A stretch of 64,000 bases of DNA from Orientallactaga sibirica (taxonomy: Eukaryota > Chordata > Mammalia > Rodentia > Dipodidae). The notes under the pieces are model-generated. The model was not told where the DNA came from. It searched no databases and saw nothing but the letters and a program-made list of their open reading frames with translations. Shown here in pieces: positions 27,121-38,279 of this stretch. Within the stretch, counting starts at the first letter, position 1. Each line of letters begins with the position of its first letter. The translations under genes were made by a program, and so were the position numbers. The stretch covers positions 124,001-188,000 of the forward strand of contig JAEOAD010001370.1 of NCBI GenBank assembly GCA_036365145.1, in the 5' to 3' direction.

Positions 27121-28306
27121 ACAAACATCTTCAGTCCCGAACACTGTACTCTGTGAAATTAGCTTGTTCTTTTTTCTTGATCTGTTCCTTTCTTACGAAG
27201 ACGGTTGAATACAGCAAGTTCAAACTTTCCTTGTTTGTGTAATCTAACAAGATATACAACTCAGTAGATTCGCCTCATTTCTAAAGTAGTTTGTTTAGAA
27301 AACAAACATCTTAATTGCCTAGCACTGTACTGTGTGAAATAAGCTAATTCTTTTTCTCGAGATCAGTTGCTCTCTTACAGAGTGTTCAGTGCAGCAACTT
27401 CAAACTTTCCTTGGATGTGTAATCTAACAAGATGTACCCCTTAGTAGATTCGCCTTATTTGTAATGTCGTTTCTTAAGAAAACAAACATCATCATTTCAA
27501 AACACTGTGCTGTGTGAACTAAACTAGTTCTGTTCTTGGAATGTGTTGCTTTCTTACGAAGACGTTTGAGTGCAGCAAGTTCAAACTTTCCTTGTTTGTG
27601 TAACAAGATGTACAACTTAGTAGATTCGCTTCATTTCTAAAATAGTTTGTTTAATAAACAATCATCTTCATTTCCGAAAACTGTTATGTGTGAAATGAGC
27701 TAGTTCAATTCTCGGAATCAGTTGCTTTCTTACGAAAAGGGTTGAATGCAGCAAGTTCAAACTTTCCTTATTTGTGTAATCTAAGAAGATGTACAACTTA
27801 GTAGATTCACCTCATTTCCAAAGTAGTTTGTTTAGAAATCATTCATCTTCATTTCCGCAAAATGTTATGTGTGAAATGAACTGGTTCTGTTGGGATCAGT
27901 TGCTTCCTTACGAAGAGTGTTGACTGCAGCAAGTTCAAACTTTCCTTGGTTGTGTAATCTAAGATTATGTACAATTTAGTAGACTCACCTGATTTCTAAA
28001 GTAGTTTATTTAGAAAACAAACATCTCCATTGCCGAACACTGTACTGTGTGAAATGAGCTAATTATGTTCTCAGAATCAATTCTTTTCTTACGAAGATTG
28101 TTTATGTCGGCAAGTTCAAACATTCCTAGTTACTGTAATCTAAGAAGATGTACAACTTAGTACATTCACCTTATTTCTAACGTACTTTGTTTAGAAAAGA
28201 AAAATCTTCATAGCCGAACACTGTACTGTGTGAAATGAGCTAGTTCTGTGGTTGGGATCAGTTCCTTTCTTACGAAGAGTGTTGAATGCAGCAAGTTCAA
28301 ACTTTC

Positions 28307-28328
28307 CTTGTTTGTGTAATCTAACAAG
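28307..28328. repeat. conserved satellite dyad 1 (representative)
   Basis: CTTGTT, a 10-nt spacer, then AACAAG form a perfect 6-bp inverted repeat spanning the linker between one monomer core and the next. It is present in monomers of the TTGTTTGTGTAATC class. In the other linker class (CTAGTTAGTG ... CTAAGAAG) the pairing is lost, so this dyad is class-specific. Confidence 0.85.
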
Positions 28329-28365
28329 ATGTACAACTTAGTAGATTCACCTCATTTCTAAAGTA

Positions 28366-28384
28366 GTTTGTTTAGAAAACAAAC
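28366..28384. repeat. conserved satellite dyad 2 (representative)
   Basis: GTTTGTTTAGAAAACAAAC is a perfect 8-bp inverted repeat around a 3-nt AGA loop. It is the most constant part of the monomer and recurs throughout all three satellite blocks. Frequent one-base variants (AACAATC, AAATCAAAC, GCTTAGAAAACAAAG) remove one or two pairs but keep the overall dyad. Confidence 0.92.
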
Positions 28385-30129
28385 ATCTTCATTGGCAAAG
28401 TCTGTAGTCTGTGAAATATACTTGTTCTGTTTCCGGGATCCGTTACTTTCTTGTGAAGACAGTTGAGTACCACAAGTTCGAACATTCCTTCTTTGTGTAA
28501 TCTAACAAGATATACAACTTAGTAGATCTGCCTCATTTCTAAAGTAGTTTCTTTAGAAAACAAACATCTTAATTGCCGAGCACTGTACTGTGTGAAATGA
28601 GCTAGTTCTGTTGTCGGGATCAGTTGCTTTCTTACGAAGTGTGTTGAGTGCAGCAAGTTCAAACTTTCCTTGTTTGTATAATATAACAAGATGTACAACT
28701 TAGGAGATTTGCCTTATGTCTAACGTAGTTTGTTCAGAAAACAAACATCTTCATTTCAAAACACTGTACTGTGTGAACTAAGCTAGTTCTGTTCTCGGAA
28801 TGAGTTGCTTTCTTACGAAGACGTTTGAGTGCAGCAAGATCAAACTTTCCTTGTTTGTGTAATCTAACAAGATGTACAACTTAGTAGATTCACCTCATTT
28901 CTAAAGTAGTTTCTTTAGAAAACAAACATCGTCATTGCCCAACACTGTACTCTGTGAATTAAGCTACTTCTGTTCTCGGAATCAGTTGCTTTCTTACAAA
29001 GACGCTTGAGTGAAGCAAGTTCAAATATTCCTAGTTAGTGTAATCTAAGCAGATGTACAACTTAGTAGATTCACCTCATTTCCAAAGTAGTTTGTTTAGA
29101 AAACAAACATCTTCATTGCCGAACACTGTACTGTGTGAAATGAGCTAGTTCTTTTGGGATCAGTTGCTTTCTTACGAAGAGTGTTGAGTGCAGCAAGTTC
29201 AAACTTTCCATGTTTGTGTAATGTAACAAGACATACCACTTAGTAGATTCACCTCATTTCTAAAGTAGTTTGTTTAGAAAACAAACATCGTCATTGCCAA
29301 ACACTGAACTCAGTGAATTAAACTAGTTCTGTTCTCGGAATCAGGTGCTTTCAGACAGAGATGCGTGAGTGCAACAAGTTCAAATATTCCTTGTTTGTGT
29401 AATCTAACATGATGTACAACTTAGTAGATTCACCTCATTTCTAAAGTAGTTTGTTTAGAAAACAAACATCTTCATTGAAGAACACTGTACTCTGAAATAA
29501 GCTAGTTCTGTTGTCGGGATCAGTTGCTTTCCTACGAAGAGTGTTGAGTGCAGCAAGTTCAAACGTTCCTTGTTTGTGTAATCTAACAAGATGTACAACT
29601 TAGTAGATTCACCTGAATTCTAAAGTTGTTTGTTTAGAAAACTAACATCTTCATTGCCAAACACTGTACTCTGTGAAATAAGCTTTTTCTGTTGTCGGGA
29701 TACGTTCCTTTCATATGAAGACAGTTCAGTAGACCAAGATCCAACTTTCCTTGTTTCTGTAATTTAACAAGATACACAACTTAGTAGATTCGCCTCATTT
29801 CTAAAGTCGTTTGTTTAGAAAACAAACATCCTAACTGCAGAGCACTGTACTGTGTGAAATGAGCTAGTTCTCTTTTAGGGATCAGTTCTTTTCTTACGAA
29901 GAATGTTGAGTGCAGCAAGTTCAAACTTTCCTTCTTTGTGAAATCTAACAAGATGTACAAATTAGTAGATTCGCCTGATTTCCAGAGTAGTTTGTTTAGA
30001 AAACAAACATCTTCATTGCCAAACACTGTACGATGTGAAATCAGCTAGTTCTGTTCTCGGAATGAGTTGCTTCTTACGAAGACGTTGGAGTGCAGCAAGT
30101 TAAAACGTTCCTTGTTTGTATAATTAAAC

Positions 30130-30142
30130 AAGATGTACATCT
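30130..30142. repeat. left target-site duplication of the L1
   Basis: AAGATGTACATCT here is repeated exactly at 34264-34276. Most monomers read AAGATGTACAAC at this point, so the shared TCT variant shows that both copies come from one original monomer. This marks the insertion as L1-mediated. Confidence 0.9.
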
Positions 30143-32020
30143 AAATATTTGGGTCTTCTATTCTGTTCCATTGATCTACCTGTCTGTCCTTGTGCCAGTA
30201 CCATGCTGTTTTTGTTACTATGGCTTTGTAATATAACTTAAAATCGGGTATGGTTATACCACCGGCCTGATTTTTGTTTCGCAAAATTGTTTTGGCTATT
30301 CGAAGTTTTTTGTGTTTCCAGATCAATTTTAGGATTGTTTTTTCTATTTCCGTGAAGAAAGCTATTGGGATTTTAATAGGGATCACATTAAATGTATAGA
30401 CTGCTTTTGGTAAGATTGACATTTTCACAATATTGATTCTTGCAATCCAGGAGCATGGGATGTCTTTCCATTTCCTTGTGTCTTCTGTAATTTGTCTCTC
30501 GAGTTTTTTAAAGTTCTCATTGTAGAGATCCTTCACTTCCTTGTTTAAGTTTATTCCAAGGTATTTTATTTTTTTTGAGGCACTTGTGAATGGGAGAGAT
30601 TCCCTTATTTCATCCTCTGCACGTTTGTTGTTAGTATATAGAAAAGCTACTGATTTCTGTGTGTTTATTTTGTATCCTGCTACATTGCTAAAAGTGTTTA
30701 TCAGCTCTAACAGTTTGCAGGTAGAGACTTTAGGGTCTGTTAGATATAGAATCATATCGTCTGCAAATAATGATAATTTGATCTCTTCCCTTCCAATTTG
30801 TATCCCTTTTATGAGTGTCTCTTGCCTTATTGCTGTGGCTAAGACTTCCAGTACTATATTAAATAGTAGTGGGGGAAAGTGGACACCCTTGTCTTGTTCC
30901 TGAATTTAGAGGAAAAGCTTCAAGTTTTTTCCCATTTAGTATTATGTTGGCTGTAGGTTTGTCATAAATAGCTTTTATTATGTTGAGATATGCTCCTTCT
31001 ATTCCCAGTTTCTGTAATACTTTCACCATGAAGGGGTGTTGGATTTTGTCAAATGCCTTTTCTGCATCTAATGAGATGACCATGTGATTTTTGTCCTTCA
31101 GACCATTTATATGGTGTATTACATTTATGGATTTGCGTATCTTGAACCATCCCTGCATCTCTGGGATAAAGCCTACTTGGTCAGGGTGAATAATCTTTCT
31201 GATAAATTCTTGTATTCTGTTTGCCAGTATTTTGTTGAGAATTTTTGCATCCATGTTCATGAGGGAGATTGGTCTATAATTTTCGTTTTTTGATCTGTCT
31301 TTGTCCGGTTTGGGTATCAGGGTGATGCTGGCTTCATAGAAGGATTTTGGTAGAGTTCCTTCCTTTTCTATTTTATGGAAAAGTTTGAGAAGCATTGGTG
31401 TTAGATCATCCAGGAATGTCTGGTAAAATTCAGCAGTGAATCCATCTGGGACTGGGCTTTTTTTAGTTGGGAGACTTTTTTTATAACTGCTTGAATCTCT
31501 GTGGTTGTTATAGTTCTATTTAAATGGTTTATCTCTTCTTGATTTTAATTTTGGTAGGTCATATGAATCAAGGAGTTCATCCATTTCTTTCAGGTTTTCA
31601 AACTTAGAGGCATATATTTTCTTAAAGTATGTCCGTATGATTTTCTGAATTTCTTTGGTATCTGTTGTGATGTTGCCTTTTTCATCTCTAATTTTATCAA
31701 TTTTTGTCTCTTCTCTCTTTCTTTTGGTCAGATTTGCTAAGGGTTTGTCAATCTTGTTTATCCTTTCAAAGAACCAACTCTTTCTTTCATTGATCTTTTT
31801 GATTGTTTTTTTGGTTTCCATTTCATTAATTTCTGCCCTAACCTTTATTATTTCTTCCCGTCTACTAATTTTTGGTTTGCCTTGTTCTTCTTTTTCCAAG
31901 GCCTTAAGGTGAAGCATTAAATTGTTTATTTGCGAACTCTCCAATTTCTTAATATATGCACTTAGGGCTATAAATTTCCCTCGTAGGACTGCCTTCATTG
32001 TGTCCCAAAGGTCTGATATC
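30143..32020 (-). pseudogene. L1 ORF2 fragment: reverse-transcriptase domain (inverted arm)
   Basis: Read on the minus strand from 32020 leftward, this starts at the [12 protein letters not shown] segment just after the missing endonuclease domain. It continues through the linker ([15 protein letters not shown]) and the reverse-transcriptase domain. Visible landmarks are [40 protein letters not shown], the motif A region [12 protein letters not shown], motif [11 protein letters not shown], and the catalytic FADD at 30756-30767. It runs on to [16 protein letters not shown] at the left edge. In an active element this domain copies L1 RNA at the nicked target. It is broken by frameshifts near 31543-31546 (extra base in an A/T run), 31472-31482, and 30871-30875 (extra base in a G run, plus strand). 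SPVPDG stands where the family usually has SPGPDG, and FIPEMQGW where it has FIPGMQGW. Not functional. Confidence 0.93.
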
Positions 32021-32036
32021 CCTTGATATCAGACCT
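32009..32036. repeat. L1 inversion junction with a 12-bp inverted repeat
   Basis: AGGTCTGATATC (32009-32020), a CCTT spacer, and GATATCAGACCT (32025-32036) sit exactly where the minus-strand ORF2 arm meets the plus-strand arm. The left half continues into [10 protein letters not shown] on the minus strand, and the right half into RPETLNLLEE on the plus strand. The repeat therefore contains coding sequence from both arms. It could be a chance match used to join the two cDNAs, or a few bases templated by fold-back; the sequence alone does not decide. Confidence 0.8.
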
Positions 32037-32947
32037 GAAACTCTGAACCTGCTAGAGGAAAAAGTAGGGGAAACCCTTCAACATATTGGCATAGGTAAGG
32101 ACTTTCTGAATATAACCCCAATTGCTCAGCGAATAAAACCACTAATCAACCAATGGGACCTTATGAAATTACAAAGCTTTTGTACAGCAAAGGACACTGT
32201 CAATAGAGCAAAAAGACAAACTACAGAATGGGAGAAAATCTTTGCCAGCTATACATCTGACAGAGGATTAATATCCAGAATATACAAAGAACTCAAAAAA
32301 CAGAATAATAAGAATTCAAACAACCCAGTTAAAAAATGGGCTATGGAACTAAATAGAGAATTCACAGAAGATGAAATACAGATGGCATATAAACATCTGA
32401 AAAAGTGTTCCACATCCTTAGCCATCAGGGAAATGCAAATTAAAACCACTTTGAGATTCCATTTCACTCCTGTCAGAATGGCTACCATCAAGAAAACAAA
32501 TGACAATAAGTGCTGGCGTGGGTGCGAAAAAGAGGAACACTTCTACACTGTTGGTGGGAATGTAACCTGGTCCAACCATTGTGGAAATCAGTGTGGAGGT
32601 TTTTGAGACAGCTAGAAATAGATTTACCATATGATCCAGCTATAGCACTCCTAGGCATATATCCAGAAGACTCTTCTCACTTCCTTAGAGATATTTGCAA
32701 AACCATGTTTATTGCCGCTCTATTCACAATAGCTAGGAAATGGAAGCAGCCTAGATGTCCCACCACAAATGAATGGATAATAAAGATGTGGTACATTTAC
32801 ACAATGGAGTTCTACTCAGCGGTAAAGAAAAATGAAATTATGAAATTTGCAGGGAAATGGATGGATCTGGAAAGGATTATACTAAGTGAGGTAACCCAGG
32901 CTCAGAAAGCCAAACATCACATGTTCTCTATCATATGTGGATCCTAG
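32025..32947 (+). pseudogene. L1 ORF2 fragment: C-terminal domain with Cys-rich motif
   Basis: The first frame reads from the junction through RPETLNLLEEKVGETLQHIG, DLMKLQSFCTAKDTVNRAKR and KHLKKCSTSLAIREMQIKTT to CWRGC. A frameshift near 32524-32533, in a short A run, moves the reading to a second frame. This gives [50 protein letters not shown] and a stop at 32945-32947. The CWRGC and HCWWEC pair is the cysteine-rich motif of the L1 ORF2 C-terminus, a region needed for retrotransposition and linked to RNA binding. The order and end point match the normal ORF2 end, so this arm is intact at its 3' end apart from the frameshift. Not functional. Confidence 0.94.
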
Positions 32948-34247
32948 CTACAAATAGACAGACTTGTGTGTGAACTGGAACCAAAAATTGGTACCAGAAA
33001 CCAGTAAGCTGGTAAAAGGCTATAAGGGAGGGAGGAAAGGGAAGGACTGAAGTGCATGGTATTGCACATATGTAAGTGGAAGGACTGATTACAAGGAGGG
33101 GAATGGCCTAACCAAGGCCATGGGTAGAGAATGCATAAAAGAAGGGCAGTGGGAGGGTCAATCTAATTTCAAAAGATTGTGAATAAGACTTATGTAAAAC
33201 TACTTTTTTGAATAATGGTACATCTAGAAGCTGTAGACTGTTACTAGAAAATTTTCAGTACCTGGGATGGGATACCTTCCAGTGAGTTGTTGGCCAAGGA
33301 GGTCCTGGTAGCCTCCAAAACATTAAAGGCTTTTTGCCAAAGCCCTTGGTTTCCCCTGAGAAACAGATAGTAAGACCCTATTGCTGAAGACATCTCTTGC
33401 CTGAGAGGCAAGGTCACTGAGAAAGCAAGCTGGTGCTGAGCAGAAAACCTTCTCCCTGTAGACCAGCCAACTGAAAGCTGGAAAAGCTGCACTGCATGCA
33501 GAGTATGGGAGGCAGAAGTCATCAGCAGTGAAAACAGTGGACACTGAATATTCAAATTTGGCCAGACAGGCCCAAAGACTGAACGGGTGCAATAGTGGCA
33601 TGTCTACTCGTGGGGGGAACCAACTGCTCTATAATTGACTGAAGGCCCTCTCACGGGAGGGAATACATACCTGGTACTGAAAAACCTAAGCAAAGTCTAT
33701 GGTAGGTAAGGTCATGAGCCTTAGGGGTATAAAGCATGCTCTTATCTAAATGTATATACTATTCCCACCAAGCTGCCCGGAAAATACTACACTTAATGCT
33801 CATATTCACATATTAATGCTACTCTCACTTCTGGTTAGAGAAGCTTCTCTTTCAGATGGCGATGACCACTGGGATGATCCAAAAAGACAACATTGGGCTG
33901 AGAAGAAGGGATGGAGAAGTGCCCAGCACTAAAACATCTCTGTCACACCTCCAAGGCTCAGGGATCATTGCAGAAGAGGGGGCGGATAGAATGGAAGAGC
34001 CAAAGGAAGGGCGACGACTTACAATGCAACTGCCCAGACAGAAATTGGCCTTAATATCCATGACCTTGCTGTGCCTAGCATTACCTCCGCAAGACCCTCA
34101 TAATAGAAATAAAAGATGATGACATCAAATTTAAAAGGAGACTAATGGAGAGAGGGAGGGGATATGATTGAGAGTGGAGTTATAAAGGGGAATGGGGGAG
34201 GGGAGGGAAAACTATGCACCTTTTGTATGTAAGTATGTTTTGTTGTC
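32948..34247 (+). other. L1 3' untranslated region
   Basis: About 1.3 kb follow the ORF2 stop before the poly(A) signal. The region is purine-rich at both ends and matches L1 3' UTR layout: a GGGAGGGAGGAAAGGG-like tract near 33028, a middle part with no coding similarity I recognise, and a G-rich polypurine tract near the end. Open frames of 60-103 codons (for example around 33244-33601 and 33750-34119) show no family resemblance and lie on both strands, so I do not call them genes. Its length is at the long end for an L1 3' UTR; I did not find internal target-site duplications that would mark a nested element. Confidence 0.8.
34187..34207 (+). other. G-quadruplex-type motif in the L1 3' UTR
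   Basis: Four G-runs of 4, 5, 4 and 3 bases are separated by AAT, A and A. This fits the G3+N1-7 pattern. G-rich polypurine tracts at this position are a known feature of mammalian L1 3' UTRs. Confidence 0.8.
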
Positions 34248-34253
34248 AATAAA
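34248..34253 (+). other. L1 polyadenylation signal
   Basis: AATAAA lies 4 bases before the A tail, which is short (ATT then about eight A, partly shared with the target-site duplication). It defines the 3' end of the element on the plus strand. Confidence 0.88.
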
Positions 34254-34263
34254 TATTAAAAAA

Positions 34264-34276
34264 AAGATGTACATCT
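34264..34276. repeat. right target-site duplication of the L1
   Basis: AAGATGTACATCT, identical to 30130-30142. The satellite resumes directly after it with TAGTAGATTCGCC in the phase that was interrupted. Confidence 0.9.
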
Positions 34277-37200
34277 TAGTAGATTCGCCTCATTTCTAAA
34301 GTAGTCTGTTTAGAAAACAATAATCTTCATTTCCGAAAACTGTACTGTGTGAAATGAGCTTGTTCTGTACTCGGAATCAGTTGCTTTCTTATGAAGGGGG
34401 TTTAGGGCAGCAATTTCAAACTTTCCTTGTTGGTGTAATCTAACAAGATGTACAACTTAGTAGATTCACCTCATTTCTAAAGTAGTTTGTTTAGAAAACA
34501 AACAACTTCATTTCAAAACACTGTACTGTGTGAACTAAGCTATTTCTGTTCTTGGAATGCTTTGCTTTCTTACGAAGATGGTTGAATGCAGCAAGTTCAA
34601 ACTTTTCTTGTTTGTGTAATCTGTCAAGATATACAACTTAGTAGATTCACCTCATTTCTAAAGTAGTTTGTTTAGAAAACAACCATCTTCATTTCCTGAC
34701 ACTGAACTCTGTGAAATTAGCTAGTTCTGTTGTCGGGATCAGTTGCTTTATTACGAAGAGTGCTAAGTGCAGCAAGTTCAAACTCTCCTCGGTTGTGTAA
34801 TCTAAGAAGATGTACAATTTAGTAGATTCGCGTTTTTTCTAAACTGGTTTGTTTAGAAAACAAACATCTTCATTTCAAAACACTGTACTGGGTGAACTAA
34901 GCTAGTTCTGTTCTTGGAATGCGTTGTTTCATTACGAATACGGTTGAGTGCAGGAATTTAAAACTTTCGTTGATTTTGTAATCTAACAAGATGTACATCT
35001 TAGTAGATTCGCCTCAGTTCTAAAGTAGTTTGTTTAGAAAACAAACATCTTCATTGCTGAACACTGTACTCTGTGAAATGAGCTATTTCTGTTGGGATTA
35101 GTTGCTTTTTTACGAAGAGTGTTGAGTGGAGAATGTTCTAACTTTCCTTGTTTGTGTAATCTAACAAGATATACAACTTAGAAGATTTGCCTTATTTCTA
35201 AAGTAGTTTCTTTAGAAAATAAACATCTTCATTTCCGAAAACTGTTATGTGTGAAATGAGCTAGTGCTTCTCTCGGAATGAGTTGCTTTCTGACGAAGAG
35301 TGTTGATGGCAGCAAGTTCAAACATTCCTAGTTAGTGTAATCTAAGAAAATGTACAATTTAGTAGATTCACCTCATTTCTAAAGTCGTTTGTTTATAAAG
35401 CAAACATCTTCATTTCAAAACACTGTACTGTGTGAACTAAGTAATTTCTTTTCTTGGAATGTTTTGCTTCCTTACAAAGACGGTTGATGGCAGCAAGTTC
35501 AAACATTCCTAGTTAGTGTAATTTAAAAAGATGTACAATTTTGTAGATCCGCCTTATGTGTAAAGTAGTTTGTTTAGAAAACAAACATCTTCATTGCCGA
35601 ACACTGTACTGTGTGGACTAAGCTAGTTCTGTTCTCGGAATGTGTTGCTTTCTTACGAAGTTGAGTGCACCAAGTTCAATCTTTCCTTGTTTGTGGAAGC
35701 TAACAAGATGTACAACTTAGTAAATTCGCTTGATTTCTAACGTAGTTTGTTTAGAAAACAAACATCTTCACTCCTGAACACTACACTCTGTGAAATAAGC
35801 TTGATCTGTTTTAGGGATCCTTTCCTTTCTTACGAAGACGGTTGAGTACAGCAAGTTCAAACTTTCCTTGTTTGTGTAATCTAACAAGATATACAACTTA
35901 GTAGATTCGCCTCATTTATAAAGTAGTTTATTTAGAAAACAAACATCTTCATTTCAAAGCACTGTACTGTGTGAAATGAGCTCGTTCTGTTGTCGGGATC
36001 AGTTGCTCTCTTACGAAGAGTGTTGAGTGCAGCAAGTTCAAACTTTCCTTGTTTGTGTAATCTAACACGATGTACAACTTAGTAGATTCACCTGATTTCT
36101 AAGGTTGTTTGTTTAGAAAACAAACATCTTATTTGCTTAGCACTGTACTGTGTAAAATAAGCTAGTTCTGTTGTTGGGATCAGTTACTCTCTTAAGGAGT
36201 GTTGAGTACAGCAAATTCAAACTTTCCTTGGTTGCGTAATCTAACAAGATGTACAACATAGTAGATTCGCCTTATTTCTAATGTCATTTCTTTAGAAAAC
36301 AAACATGATCATTTCAAAACACTGTACTGTGTGAACTAAGCTAGTTCTGTTCTCGGAATGAGTTGCTTTCTTACGAAGACGTTTGAATGCAGCAAGTTCA
36401 AACTTTCCTTGTTTGTGTAATCTAACAACATGTACAACTTAGCAGATTCACCTCATTTCTAAAGCAGTTTGTTTAAAAAACAAATATCTTCATTTCCAAA
36501 AACTGTTATGTGTGAAATGAGCTAGTTCTGTTCTCGGAATCAGTTGCTTTCTTCCGATGAGGGATGAATGCAGCAAGTTCAAACTTTCCTTGTTTGTGTA
36601 ATAGAACAAGATGTACAACTTAGTAGATTCACCTCATTTCTAAAGTAGTTTGTTTATAAAACAAACATCTTCATTGCCGAACACTGTACTCTGTGAATTA
36701 AGCTAGTTCTGTTCTCGGAATCAATTGTTTTCTTACAAAGATTCTTGAGTGCAGCAAGTTCAAATATTCATAGGTAGTGTAATCAAAAAAGGTGTACAAT
36801 TTGGTAGATTCACATCATTTCTAAATTAGTTTGTTTAGAAAACAAACAAATACATTGCCAAGCACTGTACTGTGTGAAATGAGCTAGTTCTGTTGGGACA
36901 AGTTGCCTTCTTACGAAGAGTGTTGTGTGCAGCAAGTTGAATCTTTCCTTGTTTGTGTAATCTAAGAAGATGTACAACTTAGTAGATTCACCTGATTGCT
37001 AAAGTGGTATGTTTAGAAATCAAACATCTTCATTCCCAAACACTGTACTGTGTGATATAGGCTAGTTCTGTTCTCGGAATCAGTTGCTTTCTTACGAAGA
37101 GAGTTGATGGCAGCAATTTCAAACATTCCTGCATAGTGTAATCTAAGAAGATGTACAATTTAGTAGATTCGTCTGATTAATAAAAAAGTTAGCTTAGAAA

Positions 37201-38279
37201 TCAAACATCTTCATTGCCAAACACTGTATTGTGTGAAATGAGCTAGTTCTGTTGTCGGGATCAGTTCCTTTCTTACGAAGATTGTCGAGTGCAGCAAGTT
37301 CAAACTTTCCTTGTTTGTGTAATCTAACAAGATGTACAATGTAGTAGATTCGCCTTATTTCTAAAGTAGTTTGTTGAGAAAACAAACATCTTCATTGCCG
37401 AACACTGTACTGTGTGATATAAGCTAGTTCTGGTCTCGGAATCAGTTGCCTTCTTAAGAAGAGAGTTGTTGGCAGCAAGTTCAAACATTCCTAGTTAGTG
37501 TAATCTAAGAAGATGTACAATTTAGTAGATGCACCTCATTTGTAAAGCAGTTTGTTTAGAAAACAAACATCTTCATTTCAAAACACTGTATTGTGTGAAC
37601 TAAACCAATTCTGTTCTCAAAATGCGTTGCTTTCATACGAAGACGTTTGAGTGAAGCAAGTTCAAACCTTCCTTGTTTGTGTAATCATACAAGATATACA
37701 ATTTAGTAGATTTGCCTGATTTCTGAGGTTGTTTGTTTAGAAAACAAACATCTTCATTGCCGAACACTGTACTGTGTGAAATAAGCTAGTTCTCTTGTCA
37801 GGATCATTTACTCTCTTACGAAGATGCTTGAGTGAAGCAAGTTCAAATATTCCTAGTTAGTGTAATCTGAAAAGATGTACAACTTAGTAGATTAACCTCA
37901 TTTCTAAAGTAGTTTGTTTAGAAAACAAACATCTTCATTGCTGAACACTGTACTCTGTGAAATGAGCTATTTCTGTTGGGATTAGTTGCTTTCTTACGAA
38001 GAGTGTTGAGTGCAGCATGTTCTAACTTTCCTTGTTTGTGTAATCTAACAAGATATACAACTTAGAAGATTTGCCTTATTTCTAAAGTAGTTTCTTTAGA
38101 AAATAAACATCTTCATTTCCGAAAACTGTTATGTGTGAAATGAGCTAGTTCTGTCCTGAGAATTAGTTGATTTCTTACGAAGAGTGTTGATGGCAGCAGG
38201 TTCCAACATTCCTAGTTAGTGTAACCTAAGAAGATGTACAATTTAGTAGATTCGCCTTATTTCTAAATAGTTTGTTTAG

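Larger units (their letters stand above)
1..30129. repeat. 181-bp satellite array, block 1
   Basis: This is a head-to-tail array of one AT-rich satellite, about 166 monomers of about 181 bp. Landmarks recur in a fixed order in each unit: AAGATGTACAACTTAGTAGA, then CTCATTTCTAAAGTAG, the dyad GTTTGTTTAGAAAACAAAC, CATCTTCATTGCCGAACAC, TGTACTGTGTGAAATGAGC, TAGTTCTGTTCTCGGAATCA, GTTGCTTTCTTACGAAGAG, TTGAGTGCAGCAAGTTCAAA, and CTTTCCTTGTTTGTGTAATC. Units with a GTTGGGATCAG form in place of GTTCTCGGAATCAG are 3 bp shorter (about 178 bp). Two linker classes alternate irregularly: CCTTGTTTGTGTAATCTAAC and CCTAGTTAGTGTAATCTAAG. No gene is visible; short open frames are chance readings of the repeat. The block ends at the L1 target-site duplication and resumes on the other side in the same monomer phase. 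Confidence 0.98.
27121..30129. repeat. 7-monomer higher-order repeat (~1.26 kb), interrupted by the L1
   Basis: A monomer type with a GGGATCCGTTCCTTTC-like segment, GTTGAGTACAGC and AACAAGATATACAAC recurs near 27170, 28430 and 29700, about 1260-1270 bp apart. It is followed each time by a CATCTTAATTGCC or similar unit. Between 27.3 and 28.9 kb the next unit (GATTCGCCTTAT, then TTCAAAACAC and GAAGACGTTTGAG) also corresponds. The third copy is cut by the L1, and related units reappear at 35.8-36.4 kb beyond it. Confidence 0.72.
30143..34263 (+). mobile_element. L1 (LINE-1) insertion, 5'-truncated and 5'-inverted
   Basis: This 4.1-kb non-LTR retrotransposon interrupts one satellite monomer. Both arms encode recognisable L1 ORF2 protein. 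The left arm (to 32020) reads on the minus strand and the right arm (from 32025) on the plus strand, ending in a 3' UTR, AATAAA signal and short A tail. This is the arrangement expected from twin priming during target-primed reverse transcription. The 5' UTR, ORF1 and the endonuclease domain of ORF2 are absent. The stretch of ORF2 between the two arms (an estimated 70-85 residues) is also missing, a common deletion at such junctions. Several frameshifts make it inactive, and their number suggests an old insertion. It is flanked by a 13-bp target-site duplication. Confidence 0.95.

Noticed and set aside
28340..28362. Possible CENP-B box at GATTCGCCTCATTTCTA-type sites
   Set aside because: The left half TTCGNNNNA fits in some monomers, but the required CGGG half reads TCTA, and many units have TTCA in place of TTCG. 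I count 5 of 9 core positions, too few to call a box.
1094..30026. Many open frames of 60-96 codons in the satellite, mostly minus strand with similar starts (MFSKQTTLE...)
   Set aside because: They are the same repeat read in the same frame. The 181-bp period is not a multiple of three, so no frame stays open for much more than one unit, and the sequences drift without coding constraint.
1..30129. CRISPR-like regular repeats
   Set aside because: The whole 181-bp unit is conserved with no unique spacers, and the inserted L1 and B1 elements show this is mammalian DNA.
30541..32630. Open frames on the strand opposite to each L1 ORF2 arm
   Set aside because: They are antisense shadows of ORF2, with no recognisable protein family of their own.
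33244..34119. Open frames of 60-103 codons in the L1 3' UTR
   Set aside because: They lie on both strands, overlap each other, show no known motif, and sit between the ORF2 stop and the poly(A) signal.
30143..34263. Two separate L1 fragments inserted head to head
   Set aside because: A single pair of 13-bp target-site duplications flanks the whole, the left arm lacks its own tail, and the arms do not overlap in ORF2. One twin-primed insertion explains this more simply.
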